Positions 45,178 to 54,645 of a DNA stretch of 64,000 nt are shown here, piece by piece. The notes under the pieces were generated by a model. That model was given only the letters and a program-made list of their open reading frames with translations. It did not search any database and had not been told where the DNA came from. Numbering within the stretch: the stretch's first letter is position 1; each line of letters begins with the position of its first letter. Where the stretch lies: the NCBI RefSeq assembly GCF_947496875.1, contig NZ_CANMEH010000005.1:124001-188000 (forward strand). Reading direction: 5' to 3'. Source of the stretch: an uncultured Paracoccus sp. (GTDB lineage: Bacteria > Pseudomonadota > Alphaproteobacteria > Rhodobacterales > Rhodobacteraceae). The translations under genes and the position numbers were made by a program.

Positions 45178-46071
45178 TCAGTCCAGCCGGTCGGGCAGAT
45201 CCAGGCCGCGCAGCAGGTCACCGGCCTGCATCGGGCGGCGGCCCTGGCGCTGCGCCTCGGTCACCTCGATCGCGCCCTGGCCGCAGGCCACCACGAACCC
45301 GCCCAGCACCTGGCCGGGCGTGCCGCCGGCGTCCCGCAGGCGAGAGCGCAGCAGCTTGACCCGTTCGCCGGCGATCTCGCACCAGGCGCCGGGAAACGGC
45401 GACAGGCCGCGGATCTGGCGGTCGATCTCGACCGCGGGGCGGGACCAGTCGATGCGGGCCTCGGACTTGTCGATCTTGGCGGCATAGGTCACCCCGTCGC
45501 CGGCCTGCGCTGTCGCGGGCAGCGGCAGCCGGTCCAGTGTCCGGACGATCAGCGATGCGCCCAGTTCGGCCAGACGGTCGTGCAGGTCGCCGGTGGTGTC
45601 CTCGGGTCCGATCCGGGTCCGCGCCTCGGCCAGCACCGGACCGGTGTCCAGCCCCGCCTCCATCTGCATGATCGCGACGCCGGTTTCCTCGTCGCCCGCC
45701 ATGACGGCGCGATGGATGGGTGCGGCGCCGCGCCAGCGGGGCAGAAGCGAGGCGTGGATGTTCAGGCAGCCCAGCCGCGGCGCCTGCAGCACCTCGGGTG
45801 GCAGGATCAGCCCGTAGGCCACCACCACGGCCACATCGGCCTGCAAGGCGGCGAAGGCGGCCTGATCCTCGGGCGATTTCAGCCGCGCCGGGGTCCGCAC
45901 CGGCAGCCCCAGCGCCGTCGCGGCGCTCTGCACCGGCGAGGGACGTGGCTGCTGCCCGCGCCCTGCGGCGCGGGGCGGTTGGGAATAGACCGCGATCACC
46001 TCGTGGCGCGCGGCGATGACCTGCAGCGCCGGGACCGAAAAGGCCGGCGTTCCCATGAAGATCACGCGCAT
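45178..46071 (-). CDS. fmt: Methionyl-tRNA formyltransferase
   Basis: A 297-residue enzyme that formylates initiator methionyl-tRNA. The N-terminal formyltransferase domain has [16 protein letters not shown] and the catalytic [15 protein letters not shown] motif near residues 107-121 with the Asn/His/Asp triad (NIHAS, then LDTG). The C-terminal domain binds tRNA. The ATG at 46071 has CGGGGGA just upstream; seven codons further upstream is another ATG without support. Its usual partner def lies about 1.6 kb away on the same strand, with two other genes between. Confidence 0.95.
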   Translation of the reverse strand: MRVIFMGTPAFSVPALQVIAARHEVIAVYSQPPRAAGRGQQPRPSPVQSAATALGLPVRTPARLKSPEDQAAFAALQADVAVVVAYGLILPPEVLQAPRLGCLNIHASLLPRWRGAAPIHRAVMAGDEETGVAIMQMEAGLDTGPVLAEARTRIGPEDTTGDLHDRLAELGASLIVRTLDRLPLPATAQAGDGVTYAAKIDKSEARIDWSRPAVEIDRQIRGLSPFPGAWCEIAGERVKLLRSRLRDAGGTPGQVLGGFVVACGQGAIEVTEAQRQGRRPMQAGDLLRGLDLPDRLD

Positions 46072-46169
46072 GGCATCCCCCGTTGCTGACAATTGACGCG
46101 CCGCCGTCTTTGCCCGACGCTGATGGAAGGGGAAAGGCCACCGCGGCCGAAGATCAGGGGGAAACGCCC

Positions 46170-46763
46170 ATGCTGAACCGTCTCCGCGCGATCGTCCGGG
46201 TCGCCGTCGTCACCTCGTCGATCGCCGTTCTCGCCGCCACGATGGCCGCCGCCGCCACACTGGACGATGCGGGCCTGCACGAAGAGCCCTGGATCCACGA
46301 AACATTCAAGGACCTGCGCGAGGATCTGGCCGATGCGAACACCGCCGGAAAACGCCTGCTGATCCTGGTCGAGCAGCGCGGCTGCATCTACTGCAAGCAG
46401 ATGCACGAAGAGGTGTTTTCCCAGCCCGACATCGCCGCCAGCCTGACCGATGATTACTACGTCATCCGGCTGAACATGTTCGGTGACGTCGAGGTCACCG
46501 ACTTTGACGGAACGGCGCTGCCGGAAAAGGACATGGTGATGCGCTGGGGCGTGATGTTCACACCCACGATGATGTTCATGCCCGAGGAGGTGCCGCAGGA
46601 CACGACCGCCGCAAAGGCGTCAGTGGCCACGATGCCGGGCGCGTTCAAGGAAGGGACGACCCGCGCGCTGCTGACGTGGGTCAAGGAAAAGCACTATGAA
46701 AGCGGTCAGAACTTTCAGAAATTCGTGGCCGAGCAGGTGAACCCGGACGCCCCCGCTCAGTAG
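46170..46763 (+). CDS. Exported thioredoxin-like protein (SoxW-type)
   Basis: A 197-residue thioredoxin-fold protein. A signal peptide (about 1-29, ending AAAAT) is followed by [20 protein letters not shown] with the CxxC pair C72 and C75, then [10 protein letters not shown] with the cis-Pro. The family includes SoxW and other thioredoxins that work in the periplasm. No sox genes lie nearby, so a specific sulfur-oxidation role is not supported. The ATG at 46170 has CAGGGGGAA upstream. It lies on the opposite strand between fmt and the glutathione transferase gene. Confidence 0.87.
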   Translation: MLNRLRAIVRVAVVTSSIAVLAATMAAAATLDDAGLHEEPWIHETFKDLREDLADANTAGKRLLILVEQRGCIYCKQMHEEVFSQPDIAASLTDDYYVIRLNMFGDVEVTDFDGTALPEKDMVMRWGVMFTPTMMFMPEEVPQDTTAAKASVATMPGAFKEGTTRALLTWVKEKHYESGQNFQKFVAEQVNPDAPAQ

Positions 46764-46820
46764 GCGGCGCGGGATCGTCCTGGCGCTGCCTCCCGCGATC
46801 TGCCGGTGCTCCGCCGCGGG

Positions 46821-47528
46821 TCAGCGCTGGTCGGGCTGGCCGAACAGGTGCTTGTGCGACTCGCGACTGCTGGTCTGGTTGCGCAGTTCCGCGGCGAGAC
46901 CATAGCCCTGCTGCACCGCCGGGCGCGCGCCGACCCGGTCGAGCCATGCCTGCATGTTCGGGAACCGGGTGATGTCCTGCTGCTGGCCCTCCCACAGCAC
47001 GGCCCATGGCCAGATCGCCATGTCCGCGATGGAGTAGTCGCCGGCCACGTATTCCCGATCCGCAAGCCGCCTGTCGAGCACGCCGTAGAGGCGCGCGACC
47101 TCGTTGCGGTAACGGGTCTGGGCATAGGGCAGCACCTGTGGCGGGTCCATTTCGGGCGCGTAGCGCAGGAAGTGGTGTGCCTGCCCGGCCATCGGCCCGA
47201 CGCCGCCCATCTGCCAGAACAGCCACTGGTCCACCTCGACGCGTTCTCGTTCGGTGGTGCCGTGAAAGCGCCCGGTCTTGCGGGCCAGGTATTGCAGGAT
47301 CGCGCCCGACTCGAAGATCAAGATCGGCCGACCATCGGGGCCGTCCGGGTCAACGATGGCCGGCATCCGGTTGTTCGGCGAGATCGACAGGAACTCCGGC
47401 TTGAACTGGTCGCCGGCGCCGATGTTCACCAGGCGCAGGTCGTAGGGCAGGTCCATCTCGTGCAGCGCGATGGACACCTTCCAGCCGTTCGGGGTGGGCC
47501 AGTAGTGCAGTTCGATGGGTTGGGTCAT
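46821..47528 (-). CDS. Glutathione S-transferase family protein (YfcG/Nu-class-like)
   Basis: A 235-residue glutathione transferase. The N-terminal thioredoxin-like domain (ELHYWPTPNGWKVSIALHEM, then SPNNRMPAIVD and FESGAILQYLA) and the C-terminal helical domain (GDYSIADMAIWPWA near residue 165) match the YfcG/YghU Nu class, which have disulfide reductase activity with glutathione. The TPNGWK segment is diagnostic of that class. A CGAGGCGGA ribosome-binding site precedes the ATG at 47528. It could detoxify electrophiles or reduce disulfides; no operon partner is evident. Confidence 0.9.
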   Translation of the reverse strand: MTQPIELHYWPTPNGWKVSIALHEMDLPYDLRLVNIGAGDQFKPEFLSISPNNRMPAIVDPDGPDGRPILIFESGAILQYLARKTGRFHGTTERERVEVDQWLFWQMGGVGPMAGQAHHFLRYAPEMDPPQVLPYAQTRYRNEVARLYGVLDRRLADREYVAGDYSIADMAIWPWAVLWEGQQQDITRFPNMQAWLDRVGARPAVQQGYGLAAELRNQTSSRESHKHLFGQPDQR

Positions 47529-47657
47529 GGGGTCCGCCTCGCCTCTCGGGTCCCCCTTGATCTGCCGGTGACGCGGCGGGTTCAAGTCGTTGCGCCCGCG
47601 CCTTTGCCGGAGCGGCGCCTGCCATGGCGTCCCGGCGCGAGGGCGCCGCCGGCCCGG

Positions 47658-48185
47658 TCAGGCCCGCTCGCGCTCCATCTCGCGTTTCAGCTTGACCATC
47701 TTGCGCGTGATCATCTGCCGCTTCATCGCACCCAGGTGATCGATGAACAGGCGTCCGTTCAGATGGTCCAGCTCGTGCTGGGCGCAGGTCGCCCACAGCC
47801 CGTCGAAGTCGCGCTCGTGAATGCGGCCGTCCAGCCCGGTCCAGCGCATCCGCACCTCGGCGGGGCGGGTCACGTCGGCGTACTGGTCCGGGATCGACAG
47901 GCAGCCTTCCTCATAGGTGTTCAGTTCATCCGAGGTCTGGACGATCTCGGGGTCGATCAGCACCATCGGCTGCGGCGCGGCGGCGGGGTCCTTGGTGCAG
48001 TCCATGACGAACAGCCGCGACAGCACCCCCAGCTGCGGCGCCGCCAGCCCCACGCCCGGCGCGTTGTACATGGTGGCCAGCATGTCCGCCGCCAGCGTCT
48101 CGATCTCGGGCGTGACCCGACCTAGGGGCGCGCAGACCTTTTTCAGGCGCGGATCGGGATGGATCAGGATCGGGCGGATCGTCAT
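47658..48185 (-). CDS. def: Peptide deformylase
   Basis: A 175-residue metalloenzyme that removes the formyl group from nascent proteins. All three motifs are present: GVGLAAPQ (residues 44-51), EGCLSIP with metal-ligand C95, and QHELDHLNG with H137, E138 and H141. Length is normal. It diverges from the PatB-like lyase gene. In many alphaproteobacteria def and fmt are neighbours; here a glutathione transferase gene and an oppositely oriented thioredoxin-like gene lie between. Confidence 0.96.
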   Translation of the reverse strand: MTIRPILIHPDPRLKKVCAPLGRVTPEIETLAADMLATMYNAPGVGLAAPQLGVLSRLFVMDCTKDPAAAPQPMVLIDPEIVQTSDELNTYEEGCLSIPDQYADVTRPAEVRMRWTGLDGRIHERDFDGLWATCAQHELDHLNGRLFIDHLGAMKRQMITRKMVKLKREMERERA

Positions 48186-48261
48186 TCCGGCGATTTAGGC
48201 CAAGCCTTCCTTGCGCGCAACAGATCGGTATGCTCGCGGCGCTGCAACCAGAGGAATGCCC

Positions 48262-49446
48262 ATGACCGGACCCGATTTCGACGCGCTGATCGAACGCCGC
48301 GGCACGCTCTGCAACAAGTGGGACGACATGCCGGCGGTCTTCGGGATCGCCGATCCGGACGTGCTGCCGATGTGGGTTGCGGACATGGACTTCCCCGCGC
48401 CCGACGCGGTGCGCACGGCGCTGGAACGCACCGTCGCGCACGGGATCTATGGTTACCCGGGTCAGAACCGGCCCTACCTGGGCGCGATCCGCTGGTGGAT
48501 GGGGACGCGGCATGGCTGGGATGTCGCGGCAGAGGAGATCCTGTCCGTCCACGGGCTGGTCAACGGCACGGCCCTGGCGGTCGACGCGTTTACCAGTCCG
48601 GGTGACGGCGTGATCCTGATGACCCCCGTCTATCACGCCTTCGCCCGGGTGATCCGGGCCAGCGGCCGGCAGGTCGTCGAACTGCCGCTGGCGATGGACG
48701 AAGGCCGCCATGCGCTGGACTGGGACGGATGGGCGGGGCGTCTGACCGGCGGCGAACGGATGCTGATCCTGTGTTCGCCCCATAACCCGGGCGGCCGGGT
48801 CTGGTCCGCCGGCGAACTGCGCCAGATCGCCGATTTCTGCCGCGACCGCGACCTGATCCTGGTGTCCGACGAGATCCACCACGACCTGGTCATGCCCGGC
48901 GCGCCCGCGCACACGGTGACCGCACGGGCGGCGCCGGACAGTGCGGATCGGCTGATCACGCTCACCTCGGCCACCAAGACCTTCAACATCGCCGGCGCGC
49001 ATCTCGGCAATGCGATCATCGCCGATCCGAGGCTGCGCGAGCGGTACAAGGCGCGGATGATGGCGCTGGGCATTTCACCCGGACTGTTCGGGCTGCCGAT
49101 GGTGACCGCCGCCTATTCCCCCGAGGGGGCGGCGTGGGTGGATGCGCTGATGACCTACCTTGCCGGCAACGCCCGCGTGTTCGACGAAGGAATGGCCGAC
49201 ATTCCGGGGGTGCGATCCATGCCCCTGCAGGCCACCTATCTGTCCTGGGTGGATTTCGGCGGCACCGGCCTGGCCGCAGCCGAGTTGCATGACCGGATCG
49301 AGGGTCAGGCCCGGATCGCCGCAAGTCATGGCGAAAGCTTCGGCAGCGGCGGGCAGGGCTGGATGCGGTTCAACATCGCGACGCCGCGGGTGCGGGTGCA
49401 CGAGGCGGTCGCGCGCCTGCGCGAGGCGTTTCGCGACCTGCAGTGA
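48262..49446 (+). CDS. PatB/MalY-type PLP-dependent C-S lyase (aminotransferase class I/II)
   Basis: A 394-residue PLP enzyme of the MalY/PatB group. Seen are LPMWVADMDFPAP near the N-terminus, CSPHNPGGRVW (about residues 172-182), the VSDEIHHDLV Asp/His motif (about 204-213) and the PLP lysine in SATKTFNIAG (about 237-246). Characterised members are cystathionine beta-lyases with side activities as regulators or aminotransferases, so homocysteine formation from cystathionine is the most likely role. The ATG at 48262 has GAGG seven bases upstream; an ATG six bases earlier is too close to that site. Confidence 0.9.
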   Translation: MTGPDFDALIERRGTLCNKWDDMPAVFGIADPDVLPMWVADMDFPAPDAVRTALERTVAHGIYGYPGQNRPYLGAIRWWMGTRHGWDVAAEEILSVHGLVNGTALAVDAFTSPGDGVILMTPVYHAFARVIRASGRQVVELPLAMDEGRHALDWDGWAGRLTGGERMLILCSPHNPGGRVWSAGELRQIADFCRDRDLILVSDEIHHDLVMPGAPAHTVTARAAPDSADRLITLTSATKTFNIAGAHLGNAIIADPRLRERYKARMMALGISPGLFGLPMVTAAYSPEGAAWVDALMTYLAGNARVFDEGMADIPGVRSMPLQATYLSWVDFGGTGLAAAELHDRIEGQARIAASHGESFGSGGQGWMRFNIATPRVRVHEAVARLREAFRDLQ

Positions 49447-49466
49447 TCTGCCCGCGGCGGCTCCGG

Positions 49467-50336
49467 TCAGTCCAGCAGCCGGGCCAGATAGCGACCATAT
49501 TCGTTCTTGCCGAACCTCTCGGCCTGGGCGCGCAGCTGGGCGGGAGTGATCCAGCCCTTATCATAGGCGATCTCGTCGGGGGACCCCGCCTGCATGCCCT
49601 GGCGCTGTTCCAGGGTGCGGACCAGATTGCCGGCATCCAGCAGGCTTGCATGGGTGCCGGTGTCCAGCCAGGCATAGCCGCGCCCCATCCGCTGCACGTT
49701 CAGCCGTCCCTCGCGCAGGTAGGTTTCCAGCAGGGTCGTGATCTCCAGTTCGCCGCGGTCCGACGGCTGCACCGACCGGGCCCGCGCCGGCGCGCTGCCA
49801 TCGAGGAAATAGAGGCCGGTCACCGCGTAGCTGGACGGCGGCACCGCGGGCTTCTCGATGATCTGGATGGCGCGGCCGTCGCTGTCGAACGCCACCACCC
49901 CGTATCGTTCGGGATCCGCCACGTGATAGCCGAACACCGTCGCCTCGTCGCGGCGATCCGCGTCGGCCAGAAGCTCGGTCAGGCCGTGGCCGAAGAAGAT
50001 GTTGTCGCCCAGCACCATCGCCGAGGGCGCACCCGCCAGGAACTCCTCGGCCAGCAGATAGGCCTGGGCCAGGCCTTCCGGCCGGGGCTGGACGATCCAG
50101 GTCAGCTGCAGCCCCCACTGGCCGCCATCGCCCAGCAGCCGCTGGAACTGCGCCTGGTCGTCCGGCGTGGTGATGATCGCGATCTCGCGCAGGCCGGCCA
50201 GCATCAGCACCGACAAGGGATAATAGATCATCGGCTTGTCGTACACGGGCAGCAGCTGCTTCGAGACGCCCATGGTGATCGGATAAAGCCGCGTACCGGA
50301 CCCGCCGGCCAGAATGATGCCCTTGCGCCGGGTCAT
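49467..50336 (-). CDS. rfbA: Glucose-1-phosphate thymidylyltransferase
   Basis: A 289-residue nucleotidyltransferase making dTDP-glucose, the first step of dTDP-L-rhamnose synthesis. The nucleotide-binding GIILAGGSGTRLYPIT starts at residue 6, KQLLPVYDKPMIYYPLS follows, and GDNIFFGHG and WLDTGTH complete the RmlA pattern. It is the last gene of rfbCBDA; the start overlaps the rfbD stop by four bases. The stop is 20 bases from the convergent PatB-like gene. Confidence 0.95.
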   Translation of the reverse strand: MTRRKGIILAGGSGTRLYPITMGVSKQLLPVYDKPMIYYPLSVLMLAGLREIAIITTPDDQAQFQRLLGDGGQWGLQLTWIVQPRPEGLAQAYLLAEEFLAGAPSAMVLGDNIFFGHGLTELLADADRRDEATVFGYHVADPERYGVVAFDSDGRAIQIIEKPAVPPSSYAVTGLYFLDGSAPARARSVQPSDRGELEITTLLETYLREGRLNVQRMGRGYAWLDTGTHASLLDAGNLVRTLEQRQGMQAGSPDEIAYDKGWITPAQLRAQAERFGKNEYGRYLARLLD

Positions 50337-51190
50337 GCGGTTTCCTTCAGTTCCCTGAGCACCCCGGACAGACCGGTCCGCCAATCCGGACGCACGATGC
50401 CGAAATCACGCACGATCCGGCTGCAATCCAGCCGCGAATTCAGCGGCCGAGGTGCAGGGGTGGGATATTCGATCGTGGGAATCTCAATCACCCGGCAGTC
50501 CAGCCCCGCCCGGGCGAAGATCTCGCGCGCGAACCCGGCCCAGCTGACGTCGGGGGCGCCGGCGAAGTGACACAGCCCGCCCTTGTCGCGGTCGGCCAGC
50601 ATTGCCTGCGCCATCGTCAGCAGCGCAGCGGCAATGTCGGCGGCGGGGGTCGGGCCGCCGATCTGGTCGGCGACGATGGTCAGCGCCTCGCGTTCGGCGC
50701 CCAGCCGCAGCATGGTCTTCACGAAATTGCTGCCATGCGCCGAGAACACCCATGAGGTGCGCAGCACCGCCCATTGCCCGCCCGCCGCGGCAACTTCCCG
50801 TTCGCCCCCCAGCTTGGTTGCGCCATACACTCCCAGAGGCCCGGTCGCATCCTCCTCGGACCACGGTCGCGTGCCGGATCCGTCGAAGACATAATCGGTC
50901 GAGATGTGCAGAAAGGGGATCCCCAGCGCGGCACAGGCCGCGGCCATCGCCCCCGGTGCCTCGGCGTTGACGGTCCGCGCGGCGTCCGCCTCCGACTCGG
51001 CCTTGTCCACCGCCGTCCAGGCCGTCGCGTTGATCACCGCGGCGGGCCCCGCCTGCACGATCACGTCGAATGCGCGGCCCGGATCGGCCATGTCGACCTC
51101 GTCGCGTCCGACGAAGCGCGCATCCGGCCGCAGGCGCGCCAGTTCCCTGCCGACCTGCCCGGTCCTGCCAAAGATCAGCAGCCCGTCCAT
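50333..51190 (-). CDS. rfbD: dTDP-4-dehydrorhamnose reductase
   Basis: A 285-residue extended-SDR enzyme (RmlD) that performs the last reduction to dTDP-L-rhamnose. The NADPH-binding FGRTGQVGREL (about residues 5-15), NATAWTAVDKAE, the HISTDYVFDG motif and catalytic Y-x3-K in YGATKL are present. The ATG at 51190 has AAGGGGA upstream; an in-frame ATG eight codons earlier is less well supported. It stands between rfbB (43 bases away) and rfbA (overlap). Confidence 0.95.
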   Translation of the reverse strand: MDGLLIFGRTGQVGRELARLRPDARFVGRDEVDMADPGRAFDVIVQAGPAAVINATAWTAVDKAESEADAARTVNAEAPGAMAAACAALGIPFLHISTDYVFDGSGTRPWSEEDATGPLGVYGATKLGGEREVAAAGGQWAVLRTSWVFSAHGSNFVKTMLRLGAEREALTIVADQIGGPTPAADIAAALLTMAQAMLADRDKGGLCHFAGAPDVSWAGFAREIFARAGLDCRVIEIPTIEYPTPAPRPLNSRLDCSRIVRDFGIVRPDWRTGLSGVLRELKETA

Positions 51191-51233
51191 GTGCGTCCCC
51201 TTCGTATCGCGCATCGATCCACTCGCGTGCCGT

Positions 51234-52271
51234 TCACCCTGTGCCCAGACGCTTGCCAACCCCGTCACGGGCCAGCAGCGGCTGCCACCAGTCCGGGTTG
51301 GCGAGATACCATTCGACTGTCCGCCGCAGCCCCTGTTCGAGCGTGACCGAGGGTCGCCAGCCCAGTTCGGTCCGGATCCGGGTCGGGTCGATGGCATAGC
51401 GGCGGTCGTGTCCCGGCCGATCGGTGACAAAGGTGATCAGCCGCTCATGCGGGGCTTTCGCGGGGCGCAGATCGTCCAGATGCAAGCAGATGCTGCGCAC
51501 GAGGTCGATGTTCCGGACCTCGTTCTCGCCACCGATGTTGTAGCTGCGCCCGACCCGGCACTGTTCCAGGCACAGCAGCAGCGCGTCGGCATGGTCCTCG
51601 ACATACAGCCAGTCCCGCACGTTGCCGCCGTCGCCATAAACCGGGACCGGCCGGCCATGCAGTGCGTTCAGGATCGCCACCGGAACCAGCTTTTCCGGGA
51701 AATGGAACGGCCCGTAATTGTTGGAGCAGTTGGTCAGCACCACCGGCAGGCCATAGGTTTCGTGCCACGCCCGCACCAGATGGTCGCTGGCCGCCTTCGA
51801 CGCGGAGTAGGGGCTGCGGGGGTCATAGGCCGTGTCCTCGGTGAACCGGCCGGTCTCGCCCAGGCTGCCGAACACCTCGTCCGTCGAGATGTGATGAAAG
51901 CGGAAACCGTCGGGGCGGCCTCGGCAAATCCAGTGGGCGCGTGCGGCCTCAAGCAGGTTGTAGGTACCGGTGACGTTGTTTTCGACAAACGCGCCCGGAC
52001 CGTCGATCGACCGGTCCACATGGCTTTCCGCGGCGAGATGCATGACCGCGTCCGGCTGGTGCCTGGCAAACACGCGGTCCAGCGCCGCGCGATCCCGGAT
52101 GTCAGCATGTTCGAACGCGTAAAGCGGGCTGTCCGCGACCGATGCCACGTTGGCGAGGTTGGCCGCATAGGTCAGAGCGTCGAGATTCACGACCGCGTGG
52201 CCCCGCGCGATGGCCAGCCGCACCACGGCCGAGCCGATGAACCCGGCGCCGCCCGTCACCAGGATCTTCAT
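51234..52271 (-). CDS. rfbB: dTDP-glucose 4,6-dehydratase
   Basis: A 345-residue extended-SDR enzyme (RmlB) converting dTDP-glucose to dTDP-4-keto-6-deoxyglucose. Seen are [14 protein letters not shown] at residues 5-18, [12 protein letters not shown] near 82-93, [10 protein letters not shown] near 133-142, catalytic [12 protein letters not shown], and [21 protein letters not shown] sequence. The start overlaps the rfbC stop by four bases. Rhamnose made by this operon normally goes into O-antigen or other cell-surface polysaccharide. Confidence 0.96.
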   Translation of the reverse strand: MKILVTGGAGFIGSAVVRLAIARGHAVVNLDALTYAANLANVASVADSPLYAFEHADIRDRAALDRVFARHQPDAVMHLAAESHVDRSIDGPGAFVENNVTGTYNLLEAARAHWICRGRPDGFRFHHISTDEVFGSLGETGRFTEDTAYDPRSPYSASKAASDHLVRAWHETYGLPVVLTNCSNNYGPFHFPEKLVPVAILNALHGRPVPVYGDGGNVRDWLYVEDHADALLLCLEQCRVGRSYNIGGENEVRNIDLVRSICLHLDDLRPAKAPHERLITFVTDRPGHDRRYAIDPTRIRTELGWRPSVTLEQGLRRTVEWYLANPDWWQPLLARDGVGKRLGTG

Positions 52272-52822
52272 GCCTGCACCTCGAATGGCGACGTCCAGTC
52301 CGCAAAGGCAGGAGCCGCGCGGTCCTTGTCGGACAGGATCGGATCGGTGATGCCCCAGTCAATGTCGACACTGTCCCAGCGTACCGCGCCATCGCTCTCG
52401 CGGTCGTAATAGGCGCTGCACTTGTAGATGATCTCAGTGTCATCCTCGTGCGTGACGAAGCCGTGCAGGAACCCGGCCGGGATCCAGAGCTGGCGCCCGT
52501 TCTCGTAGCTCAGTTCGACGCCCATGGCCTTGCCGAACGTCGGACTGCCGCGCCGTGCGTCCACCGCGACGTCGAACAGGCGACCCCGGCCGCAGCGTAC
52601 CAGCTTGCCCTGCGCGTGCGGGGGGGCCTGGTAGTGAAGGCCGCGCAGCGTGCCGGCCCGCGCCGACAGCGAATGATTGTCCTGAACGAAGTCGGGCAGG
52701 TGCACCCCTGCGTTTTCCAGCGTCCGTCGGTTCCAGCTTTCCGCAAAGAACCCCCGCCCATCGCCGTGGCGCTCGGGGGTAAGGATCAGCAGGTCCGGCG
52801 AGGCGGTCCGTTCGATCTGCAT
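52268..52822 (-). CDS. rfbC: dTDP-4-dehydrorhamnose 3,5-epimerase
   Basis: A 184-residue cupin-fold epimerase (RmlC). Seen are [33 protein letters not shown] with the catalytic His (about residues 47-65), the [18 protein letters not shown] stretch and IPAGFLHGF near residue 118. It is the first gene of the rfbCBDA operon. The ATG at 52822 is preferred because the sequence upstream in frame overlaps the divergent rsmD region and has no homology. The 121 bases to rsmD must hold both promoters. Confidence 0.95.
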   Translation of the reverse strand: MQIERTASPDLLILTPERHGDGRGFFAESWNRRTLENAGVHLPDFVQDNHSLSARAGTLRGLHYQAPPHAQGKLVRCGRGRLFDVAVDARRGSPTFGKAMGVELSYENGRQLWIPAGFLHGFVTHEDDTEIIYKCSAYYDRESDGAVRWDSVDIDWGITDPILSDKDRAAPAFADWTSPFEVQA

Positions 52823-52943
52823 GCGTCGCTCCGCTCGGTGCCGCCCTTCATGCCACCAAACAAGTGCGGGGAAAAGACCTGCGGCTTTGCAACGACTTCC
52901 CGGTGTCGTTAAGCCCAACGGGGCGGATTGTTGGAGAGACTGG

Positions 52944-53501
52944 ATGCGGATCGTCGGGGGCAGGCTGCGCGGCCTGAAGCTGGCCGAGGTCGGTGCGGGC
53001 GATTCGGCATCGCATCTGCGTCCGACGACGGACCGGGTCCGCGAGGCGGTCTTCAACCTGATCCAGAACAGCGGCCGCCACAGGCTGGAAGGGGCAAGGG
53101 TGCTGGACCTGTTCGCGGGAACGGGCGCGCTGGGGCTGGAGGCGCTGTCCAGAGGCGCGACGCGCGTCGCCTTCGTGGACGACGGGGCGACGGCGCGCGC
53201 CCTGCTGCGGGCGAATGTCGAGAAGGCGCGGGCGATGGGCGTCACCGACATCTGGAGGCGGGATGCAACCAGCCTTGGTGCGAACCGCGGCGCTGCCTAC
53301 GATCTGCTGTTTCTCGATCCACCCTATGGCCAACGGCTGGGCGAAGCGGCGCTTGCCTCGGCGCGGGACGGGGGCTGGATCGCCCCGGGCGCCCTGATCG
53401 TGTGGGAGGAGGACACCCCGCCGGTCGAACCGGCCGGGCTGACCCGCATCGACCAGCGCCGCTATGGCACAACCCTGATCACCCTGCTGCGTGCGGCCTG
53501 A
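52944..53501 (+). CDS. rsmD: 16S rRNA (guanine(966)-N(2))-methyltransferase
   Basis: A 185-residue Rossmann-fold methyltransferase that modifies G966 of 16S rRNA. Seen are MRIVGGRLRG at the N-terminus, RPTTDRVREAVFNLIQ (about residues 28-43), the AdoMet motif VLDLFAGTGALGLEALSRGA (about 53-72) and the catalytic FLDPPYG. A TTGGAGAG ribosome-binding site precedes the ATG. Length is normal. It is convergent with proV. Confidence 0.95.
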   Translation: MRIVGGRLRGLKLAEVGAGDSASHLRPTTDRVREAVFNLIQNSGRHRLEGARVLDLFAGTGALGLEALSRGATRVAFVDDGATARALLRANVEKARAMGVTDIWRRDATSLGANRGAAYDLLFLDPPYGQRLGEAALASARDGGWIAPGALIVWEEDTPPVEPAGLTRIDQRRYGTTLITLLRAA

Positions 53502-53559
53502 GACGGACCGGCGGCGAGGACGGGCAGGGTCGCACTGGCGGCCGCAGGTTCAGCCGGTT

Positions 53560-54645
53560 TCAGGCGGCGACCGCGTCGTCTTCCAGCGGTTCGCTGTCGT
53601 CCGGGGCGATCATCTCGGCCACGATCTTGGCCAGCGTCACCACGCCGAGATGACGCCCAGTGTCGTCGACCACGTTCGCGCGGTTGATGTCGGCATTGGT
53701 CAGGGCGCGCGCGGCTTCGTCCAGCGTTGCCGTGCGGGGCAGGGCGACCGGGGTGTCGACCGGCGCGCCGCGGCGCATGATCGTGCCCACGTGGATCACC
53801 TTGCCGCGGCTCACTTCGCGGACGAAGTCGGCGATGTAGCCGTCCCTGGGCCGCAGGACGATGCTTTCGCCGGTGCCCTGCTGGATCAACTGGCCGTCGC
53901 GCAGGATCGCGACCTTGTCGCCCAGCCGCAGCGCCTCGTCCAGATCGTGGGTGATGAACACGATTGTCTTGTGCAGTTCCTGCTGCAGATCCAGCAGGAT
54001 CCCCTGCATCTCCATCCGGATCAGCGGGTCCAGTGCCGAGAAGGCCTCGTCCATCAGCAGGATCTCGGCGTCGTTGGCCAGCGCCCGCGCCAGCCCGACG
54101 CGCTGCTGCATCCCCCCGGACAGCTGGTTGGGATAGCGGTCCTCAAAACCGTCCAGGCCGACCCGGCTGATCCAGTGGCGGGCGATCTCGTTGCGCCGCG
54201 CCTCGGCTACGCCGCGGATGCCCAGCCCGTAGCCGACGTTCTGCATCACCGTGCGGTGCGGCATCAGGGCAAATTTCTGGAACACCATTGCGGTCTTGCT
54301 GCGGCGGAACTCCAGCAACTGCGCCTGCGACATCCGCGCGATGTCCTGGCCTTCGTACAGGATTTCGCCCGCAGTGGGATCGATCAGCCGGTTGATGTGG
54401 CGGATCAGCGTCGACTTGCCCGAGCCCGACAGCCCCATCACGACCGTGATGCGCCCGGACGGGATGGTCAGGTTGATGTCATTGAGGCCCAGCACATGGC
54501 CGTGCGCCGCGTTCAGCTCATCCTTGCCGAGGCCGTTGCGGACCGCATCGACATGCGCGGCGGCGTTCGGGCCGAAGATCTTGTAGAGGTTGCGGATCTC
54601 GATGTCGCTGCCTTCACCTCGGCTCTGCAGACGGGATTCAACCAT
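53560..54645 (-). CDS. proV: Glycine betaine/proline ABC transporter ATP-binding protein
   Basis: A 361-residue ATPase of the ProV/OpuA type. Walker A is GLSGSGKST near residues 68-76, the signature LSGGMQQRVGLARAL is near residue 170, Walker B is ILLMDEAFSALDP, and the switch His is in VFITHDLDEA. A C-terminal CBS-type regulatory region (about residues 275-345) may sense ionic strength. It is the last gene of the proX-proW-proV operon and overlaps proW by eight bases. The operon imports betaine, proline or choline as osmoprotectant or nutrient. Confidence 0.94.
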   Translation of the reverse strand: MVESRLQSRGEGSDIEIRNLYKIFGPNAAAHVDAVRNGLGKDELNAAHGHVLGLNDINLTIPSGRITVVMGLSGSGKSTLIRHINRLIDPTAGEILYEGQDIARMSQAQLLEFRRSKTAMVFQKFALMPHRTVMQNVGYGLGIRGVAEARRNEIARHWISRVGLDGFEDRYPNQLSGGMQQRVGLARALANDAEILLMDEAFSALDPLIRMEMQGILLDLQQELHKTIVFITHDLDEALRLGDKVAILRDGQLIQQGTGESIVLRPRDGYIADFVREVSRGKVIHVGTIMRRGAPVDTPVALPRTATLDEAARALTNADINRANVVDDTGRHLGVVTLAKIVAEMIAPDDSEPLEDDAVAA

